Of a stretch of DNA of 7,865 nucleotides, positions 1-5,025 are shown piece by piece. Made by a program: the position numbers and the translations under genes. The notes beneath the pieces are model-generated. The model saw nothing but the letters and a program-made list of their open reading frames with translations. It was not told where the DNA came from and did not search any database. Positions within the stretch are counted from its first letter, which is position 1; each line of letters starts with the position of its first letter. Origin of the DNA: Acidobacteriota bacterium (GTDB lineage Bacteria; Acidobacteriota; Terriglobia; Bryobacterales; Bryobacteraceae); the NCBI GenBank assembly GCA_003223065.1, contig QHXU01000033.1:6262-14126 (forward strand). Direction: 5' to 3'.

Positions 1-118
1 AGCCCTGGTTGTGCTGGATCCATCGCGGCCGGAACAGGAAAAATTCCGCCAGCAGATCGAGAGCATTCTCGCGGAGCTGACAGGCAAGCCCGGGAAACCG
101 AAACGCAAGCAGCCTTAA
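1..118 (+). CDS. 3' end of an unrecognised gene (partial)
   Basis: An open frame enters from the left edge (first whole codon at base 2) and ends with TAA at 116-118, giving the last 38 residues of a protein. The visible tail starts with a short hydrophobic stretch (ALVVLD), continues with a charged, probably helical segment (around RPEQEKFRQQIESILAEL), and ends in a Lys/Pro-rich basic tail. I do not recognise the family. The frame is believable because codon use matches the neighbouring genes and it stops 47 bases before the mutase gene on the same strand, so the two could be co-transcribed. Most of the gene lies outside the window. Confidence 0.6.
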   Translation, partial: ALVVLDPSRPEQEKFRQQIESILAELTGKPGKPKRKQP

Positions 119-165
119 CTCGCCAGTGGTCAACCGGCCCAAAGGCGTAGAATGAAAGTGCAAAG

Positions 166-1770
166 ATGAGGGAAACTCTCGCATCCGCTAAGACTTACCG
201 AACCCTCAGCGGTCTGCCGCTCGAGCCCGTTTACGGCCCTGAGCATCTGCCGGGATTTGACGCCGACCGCGATCTCGGCGCACCCGGCCAGTTCCCCTAT
301 ACGCGCGGCATTCACGAGAGCATGTATCGCGGCAGGCTTTGGACCATGCGCCAGTTCGCCGGCTTCGCCACCGCCGAGGAGACCAACGCCCGCTACCACT
401 ACCTGCTCGACCAGGGTCAAGCCGGCCTTTCGGTCGCCTTCGATCTGCCCACGCTGATGGGTTTCGATTCCGACCACCCCACCTCGCGTGGTGAAGTCGG
501 CAAGTGCGGCGTCGCGATTTCCTCTCTGGCTGACATGGAGACGCTTTTCAGCGGAATTCCCCTCGGCGACGTAACGGTTTCGATGACCATCAACTCGCCG
601 GCGTCGACCATCTGGGCGATGTACCTTGCTGTTGCCGAGCAACAGGGTGTCGACTGGAGCCGCATCTCGGGCACCATTCAGAACGACATTCTCAAGGAAT
701 ACATCGCCCAAAAGGAGTACATTTATCCGCCGCGCCCTTCGATGCGGCTGGTCACCGATTCCATCGAGTTCGCCACCCGGCACGTCCCCCGCTTCAATCC
801 GATTTCGATTTCCGGCTATCACATCCGCGAAGCCGGTTCGACCGCCGTGCAAGAACTCGCGTTCACGCTCCGCGACGGCATCGAGTACGTCGACTGGGCG
901 CTCGAACGGGGCCTCCCCGTGGATTCGTTCGCCCCGCGCCTTAGTTTCTTTTTCAACGCGCATAACGATTTCTTCGAGGAAATCGCGAAATATCGAGCCG
1001 CGCGCAAGATCTGGGCCTATGTAATGCGCGACCGCTACGGCGCAAAAGACGAGCGCAGCCTGAAGTTGCGCTTTCACGCCCAGACGGCCGGCTGCTCGCT
1101 CACCTGGCAGCAGCCGCAGAACAATATCGTGCGCACGGCCCTCCAGGCCATGGCCGCAGTACTCGGAGGGTGCCAGTCGCTTCATACCAACTCGCTGGAT
1201 GAGGCCTACGCGCTGCCTTCGGAACACGCTGTTACGATTGCGCTGCGGACGCAGCAAGTCATCGCTTACGAAAGCGGAGTGACGAATGTGCCCGATCCCC
1301 TGGGGGGCAGTCACTTCCTGGAGCGCCTGACACTCGACGTCGAGGCAGCAGCGAATGAGTACATTCGCCGCATCGACGAAATGGGCGGCATGATCAACGC
1401 AATCGAACGCGGATTCCCGCAAACCGAGATCGCCAACGCCAGCTACGAATACCAGCACTCTGTTGAGCAGGGCGAGAACGTCATCGTCGGCGTGAACAGG
1501 TTCACCGAGCGGGTGGAGCAGCCTATTGAGCTGCTGCAGATCGATGAAACAGCCGAATGCCGCCAGATCGCCCGGCTCGGCGAACTGAAGCGGAGGCGGA
1601 GCGACAGCGAAGTCACCAGGACGTTAGGGGCCCTGCGGCGTGCGGCTGAGGGCACGGAGAACACGATGCCCTATATCCTCGACGCCGTGCGCGCTTACGC
1701 GACCGTTGGCGAAATCTCCGCCGCGTTGAAAGACGTTTTCGGCGGCTATACCGAAACCAGCGTTCTTTAA
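166..1770 (+). CDS. icmA: B12-dependent acyl-CoA mutase large subunit, isobutyryl-CoA mutase-like
   Basis: Catalytic TIM-barrel subunit of a coenzyme-B12-dependent acyl-CoA mutase, which moves the thioester carbon between adjacent carbons of a short acyl-CoA in the cytoplasm. The 534 residues cover the substrate-binding barrel and stop after ATVGEISAALKDVFG, so the C-terminal B12 domain of the fused human or P. shermanii MutB type is absent and is encoded by the next gene. Conserved landmarks include YTRG (45-48), LSVAFDLPT (88-96), GTIQNDILKE (169-178), ISGYHI with the catalytic His219 (His244 of P. shermanii), and SLHTNS. Diagnostic positions: Tyr89 is Phe64 (RQFAGF) and Arg207 is Gln182 (IAQKEY). 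The spacing of 118 residues, and of 37 to the His, is identical to P. shermanii. Phe/Gln is the isobutyryl-CoA mutase pair. Ala91 stands where 2-hydroxyisobutyryl-CoA mutase has Asp117. The ATG at 166 is the only start after an in-frame stop at 148-150; no clear Shine-Dalgarno sequence is seen. The family is certain; the substrate is inferred. Confidence 0.9.
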   Translation: MRETLASAKTYRTLSGLPLEPVYGPEHLPGFDADRDLGAPGQFPYTRGIHESMYRGRLWTMRQFAGFATAEETNARYHYLLDQGQAGLSVAFDLPTLMGFDSDHPTSRGEVGKCGVAISSLADMETLFSGIPLGDVTVSMTINSPASTIWAMYLAVAEQQGVDWSRISGTIQNDILKEYIAQKEYIYPPRPSMRLVTDSIEFATRHVPRFNPISISGYHIREAGSTAVQELAFTLRDGIEYVDWALERGLPVDSFAPRLSFFFNAHNDFFEEIAKYRAARKIWAYVMRDRYGAKDERSLKLRFHAQTAGCSLTWQQPQNNIVRTALQAMAAVLGGCQSLHTNSLDEAYALPSEHAVTIALRTQQVIAYESGVTNVPDPLGGSHFLERLTLDVEAAANEYIRRIDEMGGMINAIERGFPQTEIANASYEYQHSVEQGENVIVGVNRFTERVEQPIELLQIDETAECRQIARLGELKRRRSDSEVTRTLGALRRAAEGTENTMPYILDAVRAYATVGEISAALKDVFGGYTETSVL

Positions 1771-1820
1771 AGTTAAGCCTCCGAGGTACGGGTTGGGAAA
1801 CCTGCCGCCACGCATTGGTT

Positions 1821-1826
1821 TATAAT
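1821..1826 (+). promoter_or_regulatory. Possible -10 element before the B12-binding subunit gene
   Basis: A perfect TATAAT lies in an AT-rich patch (TTTATAATTAAT) within the 114-base gap between the two mutase genes, which is notable in such GC-rich DNA. A TTGGGA at 1793-1798 resembles a -35 box, but its 22-base spacing is too long, so the -35 element is unconvincing. If used, transcription would start near 1833, at the base of a small imperfect hairpin (GAAGGTG paired with CACCAGCTTC, 1831-1850). It would allow the small subunit to be made independently of the large one. Confidence 0.35.
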
Positions 1827-1884
1827 TAATGAAGGTGTTCCACCAGCTTCGGAGAAGAGGGCGGAACAAGTCTCTTTCTGAAAT

Positions 1885-2286
1885 ATGGATCAAAAGATCC
1901 GGGTGCTGGTCGCCAAACCAGGCCTCGATGGGCACGACCGCGGCGCCAAGGTGATTGCAAGGGCGTTGCGGGATGCCGGTATGGAGGTGGTTTACACTGG
2001 TCTCCGCCAGACCCCGGAAATGATCGTAAACGCAGCGCTTCAAGAGGACGTGCAGGTCATCGGACTGTCCATCCTGTCCGGAGCGCACAACGCCATCGTG
2101 CCTCGCGTGATGGACTTGCTGAAAGAAAAGCAGATGAGCGATGTGCTCGTCATCGTGGGCGGCATCGTTCCGGATGAGGATGCCGAACAGCTCAAACGCC
2201 TCGGTGTGGCCGCCGTGTATCAACCCGGCGCCTCGCTCGAGGAGATTGTGGAATTCATCCGCAGCTCGGTGAAGCAGACCGCCTGA
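1885..2286 (+). CDS. icmB: B12-binding small subunit of the acyl-CoA mutase
   Basis: Stand-alone cobalamin-binding Rossmann-type domain of 133 residues, the partner of the upstream catalytic subunit. The base-off/His-on B12 motif is complete: Lys11, Asp15-x-His17-x-x-Gly20 (KPGLDGHDRG), the S-x-L motif at 62-64 (SIL), and the GG pair at 92-93 (VGG) that contacts the nucleotide tail. His17 would ligate cobalt, and Asp15 and Lys11 match Asp608 and Lys604 of P. shermanii mutase. The length fits IcmB/HcmB and archaeal-type small subunits. The ATG follows an in-frame TGA at 1879-1881, so no longer start exists. No good ribosome-binding site is seen; a purine-rich GGAGAAGAGG about 25 bases upstream can pair with the CTCTTTCT that follows it. 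It lies 114 bases after the large subunit and probably forms a heterotetramer with it. The name icmB depends on the large-subunit call. Confidence 0.9.
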   Translation: MDQKIRVLVAKPGLDGHDRGAKVIARALRDAGMEVVYTGLRQTPEMIVNAALQEDVQVIGLSILSGAHNAIVPRVMDLLKEKQMSDVLVIVGGIVPDEDAEQLKRLGVAAVYQPGASLEEIVEFIRSSVKQTA

Positions 2287-2315
2287 ACGGTGGCTTCTCC
2301 ATGGTTAGGAAACAT

Positions 2316-2335
2316 GCGCTGCCCGAGGGCAGCGC
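2316..2335 (+). promoter_or_regulatory. Perfect hairpin next to the NYN-gene ribosome-binding site
   Basis: GCGCTGCC (2316-2323) and GGCAGCGC (2328-2335) form an 8-bp perfect stem with loop CGAG. The stem ends one base before the AAGGA ribosome-binding site (2337-2341). No T-run follows, so it is not a standard terminator. It could end or protect the mutase transcript by processing, or influence translation of the NYN protein. The structure is seen directly; the role is unknown. Confidence 0.5.
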
Positions 2336-2347
2336 CAAGGAAATAAG

Positions 2348-3634
2348 ATGCAAGAAAAACTGAACATTGCCGTGTTCGTCGACTACGACAATATTGAAAT
2401 TGGTCTGAAATCGACGTTGCGGCGCGACTTCGACGTCTCCCTCGCGCTGGATGCGCTGAAGGAGCGCGGGGACCTGGTCGCCAAGTTCGCTTACGCCAAC
2501 TGGGGCCGCCAGGATGGCGCCACGCGCCAGATGGCCGAGAATGCCGTGCAGATGGTGCAAAGAATTCCCTCGCCGCGCGGCGATAAGAACGGCGCAGACA
2601 TCAATCTGGCGCTCGACGCACTCGAAATGGCCTTCACCCACACGCACGTGAACGCCTTCGCGATCGTAAGCGGCGACAGCGATTTCATCCCCCTGGTGAA
2701 CAAGCTCAAGGAATACGGGAAGACTGTGTTCGTTGTAGGCGGAAAGGCGTTCACCTCCACCATCCTCCAGCAGAACTGTCACGAGTTCATCAGCTTCGAA
2801 TCGCTCCTGTCCGATTCGACGGACCGTCCGGCGCAGGAGCCTCGCCAGCAGCGCCCGCGCGGCGACCGCCCGGAGCGTGGGGATCGGGGTGATCGCCGCC
2901 AGCGTCCCGCTCCGCTCGAGCTCGGCCAGGCCATGCCGCTCGTAGAACGCGCGCTCCAGGTGCTTGAGCGCCGCGCCGTCCAGCCGCAGCTCGGTTTGCT
3001 GAAATCCACCATGCTCCAGCTCGACCCCGCGTTCAATGAGCGCGCCTATGGAGCCTCCAGCTTCTCCGATTTCGTTGAAAAACTGAAGCGGGCCGAACTG
3101 GTGAACGTCAGCGGTTCCGGCGGCCGCTATATCATCGAGCGCAAGTCGTCGGTGGTACCCGAGCGCGCCAACCTCAAACCCGACGATCTGCTGCCGCCTC
3201 TTCGCGATGTGCTTGAGAACCATCGTCTCGAGATCGAAAACGGCTGCCCCGTCGAGGATCTTACAGCATGGTTCAAGAACGAACAGCCCAACTTTGACAT
3301 CACCGCCTACGGCTTCCAGGAATTCATCGAATTCCTCAACTACGCCCAGGACAAGACGGTGGTCCGGTTGGAGCCGCATGAAGACCAGGGCATGCTGGCG
3401 TATCTCGGGGCCGAATTCTACCCGCCCGCCGAGCCGCCGCAACCGGCGGCCGAAGTCGTGCACGAAGTCGAAGAAGATGAGCCGCAGCCCTACGTCGAAG
3501 GGCAGCCGACCATCTTCGAGCCCAATCCTCCACCGCCCAAGCCGAAGAAGACGCAAGTGCGTAAGCGGACCGCCAAGACCTCCGGCGGCGCGCGCCGGCC
3601 TGCGCGCCGTAAGAAGACCGACGGACACGCATGA
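2348..3634 (+). CDS. NYN/PIN-like ribonuclease-type protein with OST-HTH (LOTUS) domains
   Basis: A 428-residue protein of the LabA/DUF88 NYN type, predicted cytoplasmic. Residues 6-155 form the NYN (PIN-like) domain. Its acidic metal-binding set is intact: FVDYDN (Asp12, Asp14), GADINLALD (Asp84) and SGDSDF (Asp110, Asp112). These support Mg-dependent RNA cleavage, although activity is inferred. An Arg/Asp/Pro linker with RGDR-like repeats (about 165-187) follows. Residues 192-265 match an OST-HTH/LOTUS winged helix (LLKSTM, FNERAYGASSFSDFVEKL, GGRYIIE). Residues 278-345 look like a second, more divergent copy (PNFDITAYGFQEFIEFLNY). The tail is Pro/Glu-rich, then strongly Lys/Arg-rich (398-424), suggesting nucleic-acid contact. 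The start is supported by AAGGA six bases upstream. The stop overlaps the ridA-like start by 4 bases. The RNA target is unknown. Confidence 0.88.
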   Translation: MQEKLNIAVFVDYDNIEIGLKSTLRRDFDVSLALDALKERGDLVAKFAYANWGRQDGATRQMAENAVQMVQRIPSPRGDKNGADINLALDALEMAFTHTHVNAFAIVSGDSDFIPLVNKLKEYGKTVFVVGGKAFTSTILQQNCHEFISFESLLSDSTDRPAQEPRQQRPRGDRPERGDRGDRRQRPAPLELGQAMPLVERALQVLERRAVQPQLGLLKSTMLQLDPAFNERAYGASSFSDFVEKLKRAELVNVSGSGGRYIIERKSSVVPERANLKPDDLLPPLRDVLENHRLEIENGCPVEDLTAWFKNEQPNFDITAYGFQEFIEFLNYAQDKTVVRLEPHEDQGMLAYLGAEFYPPAEPPQPAAEVVHEVEEDEPQPYVEGQPTIFEPNPPPPKPKKTQVRKRTAKTSGGARRPARRKKTDGHA

Positions 3635-4017
3635 GCATCCAGCGCGTCTTCCCGCCTCTGGCTCCCACGCCACGGGGACCGTATACGCCTGTCGTGCGGG
3701 CCGGGGGATTCATTTACGTAAGCGGTCAGGGTCCCATCGACCCGATGACGGACAAGCTGTCGCCAGGCGACATCCAGCACGAAACGCGCCTGGTTCTCGC
3801 TAATATCAAGAAACTTCTAGAAGGCTGTGGCGCTACCATGGCGGACGTCGTCAAGTGCAATGTTTATTTGAAAGACGGCAGCGATTTCGCCCGGATGAAC
3901 GAGATCTACGCGGAGTTCTTCGGCGACCACAAACCTGCCCGGACGACGGTTGAGGCGAAGTTTGTCAGTCCGGACATGCGGGTTGAGATTGACTGCATCG
4001 CGTACAAGCCGGCGTAA
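3631..4017 (+). CDS. ridA: RidA-family enamine/imine deaminase
   Basis: A 128-residue member of the RidA (YjgF/YER057c/UK114) family, small cytoplasmic trimers that hydrolyse reactive enamine/imine intermediates released by PLP enzymes. Seen in sequence: the N-terminal PRGPYTPVV with Tyr18, the VSGQGPID segment (30-37), ARTTVEA with Arg104 (the carboxylate-binding Arg105 of E. coli RidA), and Glu119 in VEIDCIA (Glu120 equivalent). The Cys107 of E. coli RidA, two residues after that arginine, is Thr106 here. The length is normal. The ATG overlaps the NYN gene's stop in ATGA (3631-3634), implying translational coupling. The keeping of Arg and Glu supports real deaminase activity, but subfamily assignment (RidA itself or a Rid1-7 paralogue) is not settled by eye. 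Confidence 0.9.
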   Translation: MSIQRVFPPLAPTPRGPYTPVVRAGGFIYVSGQGPIDPMTDKLSPGDIQHETRLVLANIKKLLEGCGATMADVVKCNVYLKDGSDFARMNEIYAEFFGDHKPARTTVEAKFVSPDMRVEIDCIAYKPA

Positions 4018-4046
4018 GCAACCAGGCTCGCCTGGAGGCTGGCGCT

Positions 4047-4148
4047 ATGAAAAGCGTGGCGGAGATCCACACCCGCCGCACGGTCGATAAGCCAGCCTTG
4101 GTCTTAAAACAGGTTGATGTTCAATTTTTGGCGCGCGGCGGGACGTAA
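4047..4148 (+). CDS. Possible small ORF (33 aa), speculative
   Basis: An ATG at 4047 is preceded by GGAGG (4034-4038) at 8 bases and opens a 33-codon frame ending in TAA at 4146-4148. The peptide begins MKSVAEIHTRR and has no signal peptide, membrane segment or motif I know. It starts 29 bases after the ridA stop and its 3' end overlaps the last codons of the minus-strand yggX-like gene. The ribosome-binding site is the only positive evidence, so a chance ORF is at least as likely. Confidence 0.2.
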   Translation: MKSVAEIHTRRTVDKPALVLKQVDVQFLARGGT

Positions 4149-4453
4149 CCCGGCGGAAACGCGGCGCCCTCGCCGAAGAAGTAATCGTCCATCTGCTTGA
4201 GCAGGAATTCCTGCGCTTCGGGCGTGCCGAGATTCAGCCGGTACTCGTTCATGATCATCTTCATCTGCTCGAGCCACAGCTTCCAAGCTTCTTTGGACAC
4301 GCTCTCGTAAATGCGCTGTCCCAACGGGTGATTGTCAAAGGGCACTTCGTCCAGGCCCGGCATTTCCTTCTGAAATTTAACGCAGAAAACCTTCCGGCCG
4401 CTCAGGTTCTCTTCCTCGATTTTCGGTCCGACCGTTCCGCCGCCACAACCCAT
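4121..4453 (-). CDS. yggX: YggX-type Fe(II)-trafficking / oxidative damage protection protein
   Basis: A 110-residue YggX-family protein, a cytoplasmic factor linked to Fe(II) handling and protection of iron-sulfur enzymes from oxidative damage. The core matches E. coli YggX: RKVFCVKFQKE (with the conserved Cys equivalent to Cys7), LGQRIYESVSKEAWKLW, MIMNEYRLNL, and a final FFGEG-to-GY stretch. I chose the ATG at 4453 because AAGGAA lies about 8 bases upstream. A GTG at 4501 would add 16 residues (KARPNCYPES...) with no family support. Even so, about 18 residues precede the usual start, beginning MGCGGGTVGPKIEEENL; E. coli YggX (91 aa) lacks them. The extension carries an extra Cys3. The gene converges on the NYN-ridA pair and diverges from the exported-protein gene, so it is probably a single-gene unit. 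Confidence 0.88.
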   Translation of the reverse strand: MGCGGGTVGPKIEEENLSGRKVFCVKFQKEMPGLDEVPFDNHPLGQRIYESVSKEAWKLWLEQMKMIMNEYRLNLGTPEAQEFLLKQMDDYFFGEGAAFPPGYVPPRAKN

Positions 4454-4510
4454 GCGAGTGTTCCTTTCGCTTTCAGGATAGCAGTTAGGGCGGGCCTTCA
4501 CGTCCTCGAC

Positions 4511-4535
4511 CCCGGGTTGTTTTGTTCAACCTGGG
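4511..4535. promoter_or_regulatory. 9-bp hairpin in the divergent yggX / exported-protein spacer
   Basis: CCCGGGTTG (4511-4519) and CAACCTGGG (4527-4535) pair over 9 bp, with one G-T, around the loop TTTTGTT. It lies between the divergent starts at 4453 (minus) and 4551 (plus), 5 bases before the AGGGAG ribosome-binding site of the plus gene. It could be a regulator half-site pair, a 5'-leader hairpin or chance. I could not find convincing -35/-10 boxes for either gene in this 97-base spacer. Confidence 0.35.
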
Positions 4536-4550
4536 CGCAAAGGGAGTAGA

Positions 4551-4937
4551 ATGGCGGGCATGCGGCGTGTCTGGGCAACATGGCTGCTGGCCGAATTCGC
4601 CTTCTCGATCATCGGACCTGCTGTATTTGCCGATTCTGAAACGCAATTGCCGGGGTGCTGCCGCCGTCTAGGCAAGCACCACTGTGCCGCGACGCGAGCC
4701 TTACCGCGGGAAGAATCATCGGGCCCCGCCTTCGAGAACATTGGTAAGAAATGCCCCTATTTTCCCGCGGGCCGAGTTGTCCCAGCGCACGAATACACCT
4801 GGTTGTTACGCGCCACTCAGACGATTTCGGTTTCTATCGCCAGTCGCCCTGCCGCGCCCGTCCAGAGCGAAGCCCGTTATCGCGTTTCGTTTAGCCGCTC
4901 TCGTCAGAAGCGCGGACCTCCGTTCCTTCTCTCCTAA
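4551..4937 (+). CDS. Small exported Cys/His-rich protein, function unknown
   Basis: A 128-residue protein with no function I can name. The N-terminus is a typical signal peptide: MRR, a hydrophobic segment (about 7-24) and a likely cut after AVFA at residue 27. The mature protein opens with a metal-site-like cluster CCRRLGKHHC (Cys36, Cys37, His43, His44, Cys45), has one further cysteine in KKCPYFP (Cys68), and ends in a basic segment with RGPP. I have the impression that similar short exported proteins occur in Acidobacteriota, but no domain name is attached. AGGGAG (4541-4546) lies 4 bases before the ATG at 4551; a second ATG at 4560 is less well placed. It precedes the TonB-dependent receptor on the same strand by 88 bases, so a shared envelope or metal-related role is possible but unproven. 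The overlapping +1-shifted frame (4684-4971) lacks a ribosome-binding site and is ignored. Confidence 0.65.
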   Translation: MAGMRRVWATWLLAEFAFSIIGPAVFADSETQLPGCCRRLGKHHCAATRALPREESSGPAFENIGKKCPYFPAGRVVPAHEYTWLLRATQTISVSIASRPAAPVQSEARYRVSFSRSRQKRGPPFLLS

Positions 4938-4969
4938 AAGATTTCCGTTGGGGCCCGCTCCTCCCTTTT

Positions 4970-4989
4970 GAGCACGCGCGCGTGTGCTC
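4970..4989 (+). promoter_or_regulatory. Hairpin in the leader of the TonB-dependent receptor gene
   Basis: GAGCACGC (4970-4977) and GTGTGCTC (4982-4989) form an 8-bp stem, with one G-T, around a GCGC loop. It lies 25 bases before the AGGAGG ribosome-binding site. No T-run follows on the plus strand. It may separate the two genes' expression or act in the 5' leader; the role is unknown. Confidence 0.35.
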
Positions 4990-5025
4990 GCCGGGCCGCC
5001 CGCGATTCAAATTCAGGAGGATGGA

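Noticed and set aside
130..1458. 442-codon open frame on the minus strand opposite the mutase gene
   Set aside because: It is codon-aligned antisense to a clear gene. It stays open because the GC-rich sense gene avoids TTA, CTA and TCA codons. Its translation shows no recognisable domain.
1624..2223. 199-codon minus-strand frame over the B12-binding subunit
   Set aside because: Antisense shadow of a gene with a complete B12 motif; no domain and no supported start.
2255..3673. 472-codon open frame on the minus strand opposite the NYN gene
   Set aside because: Same codon-aligned antisense effect. The sense strand has intact NYN, LOTUS and RidA motifs and good start signals.
3631..4017. RidA homologue taken as part of a toxin or defence module with the NYN protein
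   Set aside because: No other defence-like gene is present and both families are common housekeeping-type proteins; the overlap alone does not support it.
4022..4035. Short hairpin (CCAGG-CTCG-CCTGG) after ridA as a terminator
   Set aside because: The stem is only 5 bp with a 4-base loop and no T-run follows. An 8-bp inverted repeat nearby (4036-4043 with 4091-4098) is too widely spaced to be convincing.
4454..4501. GTG start adding 16 residues to the YggX-like protein
   Set aside because: The ATG at 4453 has a better spaced AAGGAA ribosome-binding site, and the extra residues have no family support.
4684..4971. 95-codon plus-strand frame overlapping the exported protein
   Set aside because: No ribosome-binding site, no motif, and an Arg/Pro-rich composition typical of a shifted frame.
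4984..5025. Longer GTG start for the TonB-dependent receptor
   Set aside because: It would put 14 residues before a normal signal peptide, while AGGAGG is ideally placed for the ATG at 5026.
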